From Paracoccaceae bacterium (GTDB taxonomy: Bacteria; Pseudomonadota; Alphaproteobacteria; Rhodobacterales; Rhodobacteraceae): a stretch of 46,055 bases of DNA. Location of the stretch: NCBI GenBank assembly GCA_007128135.1, contig SKYA01000060.1, forward strand, positions 1 through 46,055, given 5' to 3'. The notes below the pieces were generated by a model. It saw only the letters and a program-made list of their open reading frames with translations. It did no database searches and was not told where the DNA came from. The translations under genes and the position numbers were made by a program. The number at the start of each line of letters is the position of its first letter. The first letter of the stretch is position 1. Positions 31,901-39,450 of the stretch are shown in pieces.

Positions 31901-33391
31901 TCAATGCGACATCAGCTTGTCCATCGCGCCCGGCTTGTCATGGATGGCAAGCCTGTCAACGATGGTTTCGGTCGCTTCATTCATGCCGATCACCTCGACC
32001 TCGGCGCCGTCTCGGCGGAATTTCAGGATCGCCATGTCCAGTGCCTGAACGGAAGAGATATCCCAGATATGCGCGCGGCTGACATCGATGATGACACGGT
32101 CCAGCGCCTCGCGGAAGTCGAACGCCTCCATGAAATCCTCGACCGAGCCATAGAACAGCTGGCCCTCGAGGATATAGGTGCGAGTGCGCCCGTCGCGCGA
32201 GATTTCGCTGCGCATGGTGAACAGCTGCGCGATCTTGCCGGCAAAGAAGATGCCCGACAGCAGCACGCCCACCAGAACGCCGATGGCGAGGTTATGTGTA
32301 TAGACCACCGTCACCACGGTCGCCATCATCACGATGGAGCTGGAGCGCGGATGCACCCGCAGCGCCTTGATCGACGACCATGAGAAGGTGCCGATGGATA
32401 CCATGATCATCACCGCCACAAGGGCGGCCATGGGAATCTGCTTGACCAGATCGCCCAGCACAAGGATCAGGAACAAGAGGTATATCCCGGCCGCGAAGCA
32501 CGACAGCCTCCCCCGCCCGCCGGACTTGACGTTGATGATCGACTGCCCGATCATCGCACAGCCCGCCATCCCGCCGATAAAGCCGGTGCAGGTGTTGGAA
32601 ATGCCCTGCCCGATGCATTCCTGATTGCGGTCGGAACGGGTGTCGGTGAGGTCATCGACGATATTCTGCGTCATCAGGCTTTCCAGCAGCCCCACCACGG
32701 CAATCGCCATCGAATAGGGCAGGATGATGGTCAGGGTCTGATATGTCAGCGGAATGTCGGGGATCAGGAACACGGGCAGCGTGTCGGGCAATTCGCCCAT
32801 GTCGCCCACGGTGCGCACATCCAGCCCCAGCGCGACAGCGACCACCGTCAGCACCACGATCGTCACCAGCGGTGATGGAATGGCCCTGGTCAGCATCGGC
32901 AGGCCGTAGATGATGCCCAGACCGGCGGCGACCAGGACATAGGTGATCCAGGACACCGCGCGCGGGTCCAGTTCGGGCAATTGCGCCAGAAAGATCAGGA
33001 TCGCCAGCGCGTTCACGAAGCCCGTCATGACCGATTTCGACACATAGCGCATGATGAAGCCCAGCTTCAGCAGCCCCGCGCCGATCTGCAACAGCCCCGC
33101 CAGCACGGTCGCGGCCAGCAGATATTCCAGCCCGTGATCGCGCACCAGCGTCACCATCAGGACTGCCGTGGCCGCAGTTGCCGCCGAGATCATCCCCGGC
33201 CTGCCACCGGTAAAGGCGATCAGCACGGCAATCGAGAAGCTGGCGTAAAGCCCCACTCTCGGATCCACGCCGGCGATGATGGAAAAGGCGATGGCCTCGG
33301 GGATCAGCGCAAGGGCCACCACCAGCCCGGCAATCAGATCGCCGCGAATATTGCCCGTCCATTGCCGACGGTAGGCATCGATTGAGATCAT
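31901..33391 (-). CDS. SulP family anion transporter with STAS domain
   Basis: A 496-residue anion transporter of the SulP/SLC26 family. The N-terminal core has about ten to twelve helices, with the family's [23 protein letters not shown] and VGLYASF segments and [12 protein letters not shown]-terminal STAS domain (about 385-490, [23 protein letters not shown]) regulates the transporter. Substrates in the family are sulfate, bicarbonate, chloride or dicarboxylates, and this one cannot be assigned. The ATG at 33391 starts at the family-typical N-terminus; another ATG at 33421 would add ten residues, and neither has a clearly better ribosome site. The universal stress gene follows 13 bp later. 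Confidence 0.9.
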   Translation of the reverse strand: MISIDAYRRQWTGNIRGDLIAGLVVALALIPEAIAFSIIAGVDPRVGLYASFSIAVLIAFTGGRPGMISAATAATAVLMVTLVRDHGLEYLLAATVLAGLLQIGAGLLKLGFIMRYVSKSVMTGFVNALAILIFLAQLPELDPRAVSWITYVLVAAGLGIIYGLPMLTRAIPSPLVTIVVLTVVAVALGLDVRTVGDMGELPDTLPVFLIPDIPLTYQTLTIILPYSMAIAVVGLLESLMTQNIVDDLTDTRSDRNQECIGQGISNTCTGFIGGMAGCAMIGQSIINVKSGGRGRLSCFAAGIYLLFLILVLGDLVKQIPMAALVAVMIMVSIGTFSWSSIKALRVHPRSSSIVMMATVVTVVYTHNLAIGVLVGVLLSGIFFAGKIAQLFTMRSEISRDGRTRTYILEGQLFYGSVEDFMEAFDFREALDRVIIDVSRAHIWDISSVQALDMAILKFRRDGAEVEVIGMNEATETIVDRLAIHDKPGAMDKLMSH

Positions 33392-33489
33392 GCGATTATG
33401 TCCCTGTCCGGGCCACGCCATGAGCGCCTGTCCCAGTCTTTCTCATTGGTCTTTTCTGGTTGTCCGGCGGATCGGCGGCCGGAAGAGCC

Positions 33490-33510
33490 ATTCGGGAATT
33501 GCACCCGAAT
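33490..33510. promoter_or_regulatory. Perfect 7-bp dyad upstream of the SulP transporter
   Basis: ATTCGGG (33490-33496) and CCCGAAT (33504-33510) are perfectly inverted around a 7-nt centre. It could be an operator or an RNA stem in the leader. The spacing does not fit the ATTC-N8-GAAT pattern reported for SqrR. Confidence 0.4.
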
Positions 33511-33711
33511 CCTGTTTCGCTGCGCTGCGGAATAGATAGAATGGGCGGGAAAGCCAAGCCCTGTCGGATCGATTGCCCGTTCACTGCCCGAAAATCAGAC
33601 GGCGCGCGCAGCGGATGCTGAACGGTATTGCAGTCATGTTGCAGGCAATGATGCCGGCACTCCGGTGACGACGGAGCGACGACGACATGCAGGGGAAAGG
33701 TCGCAGTCTGC

Positions 33712-33731
33712 CCGGGTGAGCGGCCACCCGG
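33712..33731 (-). terminator. Weak GC hairpin after aroQ
   Basis: CCGGGTG (33712-33718) pairs with CACCCGG (33725-33731) just past the aroQ stop on the minus strand. There is no T run, so it may be only a stabilising 3' stem. Confidence 0.3.
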
Positions 33732-33749
33732 CTTTGCCCCTGTCGTTGA

Positions 33750-34202
33750 TCAGGTGCTTGAGGGCGCAATCAAATCTGCCATGTGGTGCAGCGCCAGCAG
33801 ATAGCCCTGCGCGCCGCAGCCTGCGATCACGGCATCGGCACGGGCGCTGACATAGGAGTGGCGGCGGAAGTTCTCGCGCTTGTGGATATTGGACAGATGC
33901 ACCTCGATCACCGGCCCCTCGAAGGCCGAGAGCGCGTCAAGGATGGCGACCGAGGTATGGGTATAGGCGGCCGGGTTGATGATGATCCCCGCCGCCAGTC
34001 CGCGCGCGGCCTGGATCATGTCCACCAGCGCGCCCTCGTGGTTGCTCTGCTGCAGGACCGTCTCCAGCCCCAGGTCGCCGCCCAGCGCGGTGCAGTCGCG
34101 GGCGATGTCGTCCAGCGTCTGGTGCCCGTAGATCCCGGGCTCGCGGCTGCCCAGAAGGTTGAGGTTGGGACCGTTCAGGATGTGGATGACCGGACGTGCC
34201 AT
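33750..34202 (-). CDS. aroQ: Type II 3-dehydroquinate dehydratase AroQ
   Basis: AroQ makes 3-dehydroshikimate in aromatic amino acid synthesis. The 150-residue protein is full length for the type II dodecameric enzyme. [19 protein letters not shown] holds the catalytic Arg20 and Tyr25, [13 protein letters not shown] and [18 protein letters not shown] complete the active site with its His and Arg. It is divergent from the GntP permease gene; the 205-bp gap between them holds three PhaR-like boxes. Confidence 0.95.
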   Translation of the reverse strand: MARPVIHILNGPNLNLLGSREPGIYGHQTLDDIARDCTALGGDLGLETVLQQSNHEGALVDMIQAARGLAAGIIINPAAYTHTSVAILDALSAFEGPVIEVHLSNIHKRENFRRHSYVSARADAVIAGCGAQGYLLALHHMADLIAPSST

Positions 34203-34279
34203 GATGTGCCCTCGTTGCGCCGCACCAGTGATGCCATGAACCGGGCGCGCGGAAAAGGGCGCGCGCGCGGGCAGTGGTC

Positions 34280-34290
34280 GCGCAATGCAG
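34280..34290. promoter_or_regulatory. PhaR-like box A upstream of the GntP permease
   Basis: GCGC-AAT-GCAG agrees with CTGC-N3-GCAG except for two bases in the left half. It is the outermost of three similarly built sites spaced by 47 and 53 bp. Confidence 0.35.
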
Positions 34291-34326
34291 CAGTGTCACA
34301 TTCCGGGCGCGCGCTAGCCAAGGGCG

Positions 34327-34337
34327 CTGCAATGCAG
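34327..34337. promoter_or_regulatory. PhaR-like box B, exact CTGC-N3-GCAG
   Basis: CTGC-AAT-GCAG matches exactly the motif reported for PhaR, the polyhydroxybutyrate-sensing repressor of Paracoccus and Rhodobacter. It is 70 bp before the permease start. Confidence 0.5.
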
Positions 34338-34379
34338 CATTCCCTCTTGTCCGGGCGCGCGGTCAATGCGAAGGTTGCG

Positions 34380-34390
34380 CCGCATTGCAG
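34380..34390. promoter_or_regulatory. PhaR-like box C next to the permease start
   Basis: CCGC-ATT-GCAG differs from CTGC-N3-GCAG at one base. It ends 17 bp before the start codon, where a bound repressor would block initiation. Confidence 0.4.
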
Positions 34391-34407
34391 CATGAGAGGC
34401 TCCGCGG

Positions 34408-35787
34408 ATGTCCGGCATCCTTGTCATCGCCTGCGCGCTCGGCGCGCTCATCTACCTCGCCTATCGCGGGATGAGCCTGCTGATCCTGACCCCGGCGCTG
34501 GCCGTGCTGGCCGTGCTGGCGGCCGAGGGCGGGCCGGTGCTGGCAAGCTACACGCAGGTCTTCATGCAGGCCACGGGCGGGTTCATCATCCAGTTCTTCC
34601 CGCTGTTCCTGCTTGGCGCGGTCTTTGGCAAGCTGATGGAGGCCTCTGGCTCGGCGCGGGTGCTGGCGGACGGAATCATTCGCGGGCTGGGGCCGTCGCG
34701 CGCCATTCTGGCGGTGATCCTGTCCTGCGCGGTGATGACCTATGGCGGGGTGTCGCTCTTTGTCGTGGCCTTTGCGGTCTGGCCCATCGCCTCGGCGCTG
34801 TTTCGCGAGGCCGATCTGCCCAGGGTGCTGATCCCGGCCACCATCGCGCTGGGGGCCTTCACCTTTACCATGACCGCCCTGCCCGGCACGCCCGCGATCC
34901 AGAATGCAATCCCGATGCCCTATTTCGGCACCACGCCCTTTGCAGCACCCGGCCTGGGTGTGCTGACCGCGCTGATGATGCTGGGCCTTGGCTGGCTGTG
35001 GCTCGAGCGGCGGGCGGCCGCGCTCGGGCCGGGCTATGGCGCAGACGAGGACGACAGAGCCGGCCCGGGCATCAAGGATGCACCGAGGCTGGTGGTGGCG
35101 GCGAGCCCGCTGGTGCTGGTGCTGGTGCTCAACCTGGCCTTTACCTTTGTCATCATCCCGCGCCTGGAAACCGGGTTTCTGGCGCAGGCGCGGTTTGGCG
35201 AGACCGATATCGAGGCGGTGCGCGGGGTCTGGTCGATCATCTCGGCGCTGACGCTGGCCACGCTGGCGCTGATTGCGCTGAACTGGCATCGCCTGCGCGC
35301 CGGTCTGGGTGAGACGCTGGACGCGGGCGCGAAGGATTCGCTGCTGCCCATCTTCAACACCGCCAGCCTGGTGGGATTCGGCGCGGTCATCGCCTCGCTG
35401 GCGGGGTTCGCGCTGATCCGCGACTGGGTGGTGACCGCGGGGGGCGACAATCCGCTGATCTCGCTCGCCATAGGGACAAGCCTGCTCGCGGGCATGACCG
35501 GCTCCGCCTCGGGCGGCATGTCGATCGCGCTCTCGACCCTGGGCGAAACCTATCTGGAAATGGGCTTGGCGGCTGGCATTTCGCCCGATCTGCTGCACCG
35601 GGTCACGGCAGTGGCCACCGGCGGGCTGGATGCGCTGCCCCATAACGGGGCGGTCATCACGCTGCTGACCATCTGCGGGCTGACCCACCGCGAGGCCTAC
35701 CGCGACATTGCCGTGGTGGCCGTGATCATCCCGATCCTTGCACTGGTCGTGCTGATCACGCTGGGCACGTTCTTCGGCAGTTTCTGA
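34408..35787 (+). CDS. GntP family permease, possibly a 3-hydroxybutyrate or other hydroxyacid carrier
   Basis: A 459-residue membrane protein with about twelve helices. The GntP family signatures include FFPLFLLGAVFGKLME, GGVSLFVVAFAVWPIA, and GASTGSASGGMSI-like TGSASGGMSIALST; ALPHNGAVITLL near the C-terminus is typical too. GntP members move gluconate and other sugar acids, and related proteins are annotated as D-beta-hydroxybutyrate permeases; which applies cannot be decided from sequence. The ATG at 34408 follows GAGAGG at 9 nt. Three PhaR-like boxes upstream favour a link to polyhydroxybutyrate metabolism. No dehydrogenase gene follows it. Confidence 0.87.
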   Translation: MSGILVIACALGALIYLAYRGMSLLILTPALAVLAVLAAEGGPVLASYTQVFMQATGGFIIQFFPLFLLGAVFGKLMEASGSARVLADGIIRGLGPSRAILAVILSCAVMTYGGVSLFVVAFAVWPIASALFREADLPRVLIPATIALGAFTFTMTALPGTPAIQNAIPMPYFGTTPFAAPGLGVLTALMMLGLGWLWLERRAAALGPGYGADEDDRAGPGIKDAPRLVVAASPLVLVLVLNLAFTFVIIPRLETGFLAQARFGETDIEAVRGVWSIISALTLATLALIALNWHRLRAGLGETLDAGAKDSLLPIFNTASLVGFGAVIASLAGFALIRDWVVTAGGDNPLISLAIGTSLLAGMTGSASGGMSIALSTLGETYLEMGLAAGISPDLLHRVTAVATGGLDALPHNGAVITLLTICGLTHREAYRDIAVVAVIIPILALVVLITLGTFFGSF

Positions 35788-35866
35788 CCAGCCCCTCGCT
35801 TCATCTTGCCAAAAATACTCATTGCCCGGTCAGCGCCCCCGGCCCGGACGCCAGCGGATCAGGCGC

Positions 35867-36206
35867 TCACCACATCGTCTGCCCGGCCCGCGCGGTCCAT
35901 TGCGCGACATCGCCTGCACCGTCAAAGCCGCCCTCTGTGATCTCGGTCAGGATGTCGCCCATGCTCGGCAGGCTGTCGCTCGCGTCGCCCGACGACCAGA
36001 GCCGCGCGCGGATCACGGCGCGGGCGCATTGGCCATGGACCTCGGCAACGGTGAAGACGATCACGCTGCGGGGCAGGCTGTCACCGCGCTCGCTCGATCC
36101 AGCGCCGATAACGCGGCGTCAGCGCGGGCACGACCTTGGTCACGGATGCCCATGACGGGGTACCACAAAGCGCCTTGAGCGCTGCAACAGACTGGATCCC
36201 GGTCAT
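35867..36206 (-). pseudogene. Broken PPOX-type FMN flavoprotein gene with internal deletion
   Basis: The minus strand starts at an ATG overlapping the plsC stop (ATGA) and reads MTGIQSVAALKALCGTPSWA, then ...LTPRYRRWIE, which is the N-terminus of a pyridoxamine-phosphate-oxidase-like flavoprotein (MSMEG_1061-type). It stops at 36081 after ERAR. In the next frame the C-terminus of the same family follows: GDSLPRSVIVFTVAEVHGQC, then SMGDILTEITEG and a TMW end. The FMN-binding middle, about 100-110 residues in intact relatives, is missing and the joint at about 36084-36097 is out of frame. So this is an internal deletion remnant, not a short gene. A 65-residue frame at 35867-36064 is just its C-terminal piece. 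Confidence 0.75.
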
Positions 36207-36943
36207 GCGTTCGGCCCCCTGAAACCGGCCTCGGCCATCAGCCGGTCCGATGCCTCCTCGATCTGGGTTTCAAGCTTTTCCAGAAACGCGCGGGGATCTT
36301 CGCCGGCCGGGATCGCGGGCAGGAACTCCACCACCGCCAGACCCGGCTTGCGATAGAATCCATGCCTCGGCCAGAACACGCCGACATTGGTGGCCACGGG
36401 CACGCAATCCTGCCCGAGTTGTTCATAGAGCACCGCCGTGCCGACCTTGTAGGGGCGCTTCGCTCCGGGGGCGACGCGGGTGCCCTGCGGATAGATCATC
36501 AACTGCCCCGGCGCCCCGGTGTCATTCCTGACGGCTGCCACCATCTGCTTGATCGCCTGTCCCCGCTTGCCCCGGTCCACGGGCACACAGCCCACGCGCA
36601 GCGCATACCAGCCCAGGATCGGCGCATACATCAGCTGCCGCTTCATGATGAAGCGCGAGCGCGGCAGGGCACTGTAGATGATGATGATGTCGAAGAAGGA
36701 CTGGTGCTTGGCCGCGACCAGCACCGCGCCGTCGGGCACCTTGCCGCGCACTTCCGAGCGCAGTCCGACCATCCAGGCCGCCGACCAGCGGACATAGCGG
36801 CAATAGGTGTGGCAGGCGCGCACGGCCATGTCGCGCCGGATGACCGCAAAGGGCGTGAAGGCAATCGCGATCACCACCATCGCCAGATACATCTGCACGA
36901 TGAAGACCAGCGAGCGGAGCAGTTGAACAGTCTCGCGCATCAT
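36203..36943 (-). CDS. 1-acyl-sn-glycerol-3-phosphate acyltransferase (PlsC family)
   Basis: A 246-residue membrane-associated acyltransferase that probably makes phosphatidate from lysophosphatidate. An N-terminal hydrophobic segment (SLVFIVQMYLAMVVIAIAF) anchors it. The catalytic block is KHQSFFD (HX4D type), then RFIMKRQL, VPVDRGKRG, and MIYPQGTRVAPG in place of the FPEGTR motif. The start ATG at 36943 overlaps the ftsX stop as ATGA and has AGAGGGGTGAC upstream; an earlier in-frame start lies inside ftsX. It is the third gene of ftsE-ftsX-plsC, and its stop overlaps the start of the broken flavoprotein gene. Confidence 0.88.
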   Translation of the reverse strand: MMRETVQLLRSLVFIVQMYLAMVVIAIAFTPFAVIRRDMAVRACHTYCRYVRWSAAWMVGLRSEVRGKVPDGAVLVAAKHQSFFDIIIIYSALPRSRFIMKRQLMYAPILGWYALRVGCVPVDRGKRGQAIKQMVAAVRNDTGAPGQLMIYPQGTRVAPGAKRPYKVGTAVLYEQLGQDCVPVATNVGVFWPRHGFYRKPGLAVVEFLPAIPAGEDPRAFLEKLETQIEEASDRLMAEAGFRGPNA

Positions 36944-37812
36944 GTCACCCCTCTGAGAACCTGAAATGCGGTCGCCATGCTGGCCATCCATGCCAGCACC
37001 ATTGCCAGCGGCGGAATGGCCAGCGGCAGCAGCCAGCCAGCCCCGGAAAAGCCCAGCCCCGAGAGCAGATGCACACTGCCCCCGGCCTCGGGCACAAGCA
37101 GCAGCGCACCGATGCCCAGCGCTGTCCCGGCCATTGCGCCGGCAAAGGCGCGACCCGAGATGCGGCGCACGAAGGCCAGCGCGATGAAGCGGTCGCGCGC
37201 GCCGACCAGCCGCAGCACGCGGATCACCTGGCCGTTCGAAGCCAGCGCCGCACTTGCGGCCAGCACGATGATGGCCGCCGTCACCCCGCCGATCAGCCCC
37301 AGCGAGACCAGCGCGAAGGCGCGCAGCCGCGCAGCCGCCTCGGCCAGCGGGCGGCGCCAGCGGGTGTGGTCGTCAAAGACAGCGCCCGGCGCCTCGGCGG
37401 CCAGCCGCAGGCGCAGGCCCTGCCGGTCGGGGCCTTCCGGGGTCTCGGTTACCTCGATCAGGCGCGGCAGCGGCAGCGCGTCGAGTGGCAGGTCGGGGCC
37501 AAGCCAGGGTTCCAGCAGCGCGGCCTGTTCGTCGGAGACCATGACCCGCGCCCCGGCGATGCCGGGCGTGGTGCGCAGCACCTCGAGCACGAAGGCGGTC
37601 TGGGCGTCCATTTCCGCAGGCGGGGCCGACAGGCGGATGGTCGCCGTCCGGGCCAGCGCGGTGCTCCAGTTGCCGGCAAGCTGGGATGCCGTCACCGACA
37701 GCGCAAGGGCAAAGACCGCCAGAAAGGCCATCGCCGCCGAACTGAGCAGCACCAGCCAGACGCTCTGCCCCCGGCCGGGCACGACAAGGCGCGAGATCTC
37801 GCGCGCGCTCAC
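36940..37812 (-). CDS. ftsX: Cell-division ABC transporter membrane subunit FtsX
   Basis: FtsX is the membrane partner of FtsE; the pair activates septal peptidoglycan hydrolysis from inside the divisome. The 290-residue protein has four predicted helices with a large external loop after the first (AMAFLAVFALALSVTAS) and three toward the C-terminus (GLIGGVTAAIIVLAASAAL; AGAMAGTALGIGALLLV; GWLLPLAIPPLAMVLAW). VLRLVGARDRFIA is the coupling region facing FtsE. The start is a GTG overlapping the ftsE stop as GTGA, which fixes it. It is shorter than the E. coli protein but normal for Rhodobacterales. Confidence 0.88.
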   Translation of the reverse strand: MSAREISRLVVPGRGQSVWLVLLSSAAMAFLAVFALALSVTASQLAGNWSTALARTATIRLSAPPAEMDAQTAFVLEVLRTTPGIAGARVMVSDEQAALLEPWLGPDLPLDALPLPRLIEVTETPEGPDRQGLRLRLAAEAPGAVFDDHTRWRRPLAEAAARLRAFALVSLGLIGGVTAAIIVLAASAALASNGQVIRVLRLVGARDRFIALAFVRRISGRAFAGAMAGTALGIGALLLVPEAGGSVHLLSGLGFSGAGWLLPLAIPPLAMVLAWMASMATAFQVLRGVT

Positions 37813-38480
37813 AGTTCTGCCCCCGCGATCTGCAGCCTGCGACCGGAAATGCGCAACACCCGTGCATTGACCTGCGCCTTGGCGAAGCGGATCAGTTGCA
37901 GGTCATGGGTGGCGATCAGCACCGAGGTGCCCATGCGGTTCAACTCGATCATCAGCATCATCAGCCGTTGCGACATGTCCCAGTCCAGATTGCCGGTCGG
38001 TTCGTCGGCCAGCAGGACGCTGGGCGCGGAAATGATGGCGCGGGCCAGCGCCGCGCGCTGGCGCTCGCCCCCCGACAGCGTGGGCGGCAGCGCCTCGGCG
38101 CGCTGGCCCAGCCCGACCCAGCCCAGCAGGTCGGACAGGTCACTGTCCGACAGCGGCCTGCCGGTGGCGGTCATCGGCAGGCCGACATTCTGCTCGACGC
38201 TCAGATGGTCGAGGAACTGGCAGTCCTGATGCACCACGCCGATGCGCTGGCGCATTCCGGCCAGCCCGTCGCGCGAGAGCGTGCGGACATCGCGGTTCAT
38301 CAGGCTGACGCGCCCTGACGAGGGCAGCAATTCGCCATAGCAGAGTTTCAGGAACGTGCTCTTGCCCGCGCCCGATGGCCCGGTCAGGAAATGAAAGCTG
38401 CCCTGCTCCAGCCGCGCCGAGACATCGCGAAACAGGGGGCCGCCCCCGTAATCATGCGCGACATTCTCGAACGCGATCAT
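37809..38480 (-). CDS. ftsE: Cell-division ATP-binding protein FtsE
   Basis: FtsE is the ATPase of the FtsEX complex. The 223-residue protein has Walker A GPSGAGKST, the Q-loop VHQDCQFLDHLS, signature LSGGERQRAALARA, Walker B LLADEPTGNLDWD and the switch ATHDLQLI. It starts MIAFENVAHDYGGGPLF, the usual FtsE opening; the ATG at 38480 is preceded by GGGGCAGGC. It is divergent from a zinc-ribbon membrane protein gene and overlaps ftsX. Confidence 0.95.
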   Translation of the reverse strand: MIAFENVAHDYGGGPLFRDVSARLEQGSFHFLTGPSGAGKSTFLKLCYGELLPSSGRVSLMNRDVRTLSRDGLAGMRQRIGVVHQDCQFLDHLSVEQNVGLPMTATGRPLSDSDLSDLLGWVGLGQRAEALPPTLSGGERQRAALARAIISAPSVLLADEPTGNLDWDMSQRLMMLMIELNRMGTSVLIATHDLQLIRFAKAQVNARVLRISGRRLQIAGAEL

Positions 38481-38643
38481 GCCTGCCCCGTTACCGGGCG
38501 GGGATGCTGGTCCTGACATGGCAATGACATGGTCTGCGCCTGCACTCCGGCCATTCCTGATAGAATTTGCGTTTTTCTGTCTGCTTGCTACAACATGCGA
38601 GAGGATGCGCCAATGCCTCATGTCTCAGTGACAGGCCGACCGA

Positions 38644-39432
38644 ATGCGAATTACCTGCCCGAACTGCTCTGCTCAATACGAAATCGACGCGGCGCTGCTG
38701 CCCGATGACGGGCGCGAGGTGCAATGTTCGGCCTGCGGGCATGTCTGGTTTCAGGAAGGACCAAATGCGCACCGGTCCAGAACCTTTGGCGCCGAAGTGC
38801 CCGGCGCGATGCGCGATGACATGGACGGGGAAACGGACGCGCCCCGAGCGCCTGTCCCACCACGGCGCGCACCCGCCCGGCCGGCGCAGGTCGAGGCGGA
38901 GCCGGAACCGGACCCCCAGGACGCCGACGCCCGGTCACCGCGTCAGGTTGACAACAAGGTTCTGGGCATCCTGCGCGAGGAAGCCGAGTTCGAGGCACAG
39001 GCACGCGCCCGCGAGGCCGGACAACTCGAGACCCAGCCCGAGTTGGGGCTCCAGGGCAGCGCGCCCTGGCCCACGAACAGCCGCGCGCCCGATGCCGATG
39101 CCACACCGGCCCCCGGCGCGCGCGATTCCCGCGGCGGGGCGGATGGCTCGTTTCCCGATATCGAGGATATCAGTTCCACGCTCGAGCCGATCGGCACGAG
39201 CCGCAAGGCCAGCGGCCAGTCTGTCGATCTGCCTGCAACCGCGCAGGAACGCAGCCGCAGCTTCATCCGCGGGCTGGTGATCCCGCTGGCGCTGGGCCTG
39301 ATCGTGATCGCGCTCTATGTCGCCGCCCCGGCGCTTGTCTCGGCCCTGCCGGTGCTGGAACCTGTCCTGACCGCCTTTGTCAGTGCCATCGACGGGCTTC
39401 GCGTCAGGCTTGCGGAACTGCTGGGACGCTGA
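38644..39432 (+). CDS. Zinc-ribbon (MJ0042-type) membrane protein
   Basis: A 262-residue protein with an N-terminal zinc ribbon (CPNCSAQYEID at 5-15 and VQCSACGHVW near 27-36: two CxxC pairs), then a long Pro/Ala/Glu-rich disordered middle, and a single membrane helix near 217-237 (LVIPLALGLIVIALYVAAP), with a short tail outside. This MJ0042-type protein is common in alphaproteobacteria beside ftsEX, but its job is not known. The start ATG at 38644 is the family start. It is divergent from ftsE and convergent with the PBP gene. Confidence 0.85.
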   Translation: MRITCPNCSAQYEIDAALLPDDGREVQCSACGHVWFQEGPNAHRSRTFGAEVPGAMRDDMDGETDAPRAPVPPRRAPARPAQVEAEPEPDPQDADARSPRQVDNKVLGILREEAEFEAQARAREAGQLETQPELGLQGSAPWPTNSRAPDADATPAPGARDSRGGADGSFPDIEDISSTLEPIGTSRKASGQSVDLPATAQERSRSFIRGLVIPLALGLIVIALYVAAPALVSALPVLEPVLTAFVSAIDGLRVRLAELLGR

Positions 39433-39433
39433 G

Positions 39434-39450
39434 CCCGCCGGGGCGGTTTT
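39434..39450 (+). terminator. Weak terminator between convergent genes
   Basis: A short CCGC/GCGG stem followed by TTTT lies between the stops of the zinc-ribbon and PBP genes. The loop is tight, so it is only a weak candidate. Confidence 0.3.

Larger units (their letters stand above)
33422..33749. other. Intergenic region upstream of the SulP gene
   Basis: 328 bp between aroQ and the SulP gene, no gene recognised. It contains the dyad ATTCGGG-N7-CCCGAAT (33490-33510), about 100 bp before the transporter start, and a GC hairpin near the aroQ stop (33712-33731). Short open frames on the minus strand have no ribosome site. Confidence 0.5.

Noticed and set aside
33490-33510. SqrR/BigR-type sulfide-sensor site upstream of the SulP gene
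   Set aside because: ATTC and GAAT are present but 13 bp apart, not the reported 8 bp.
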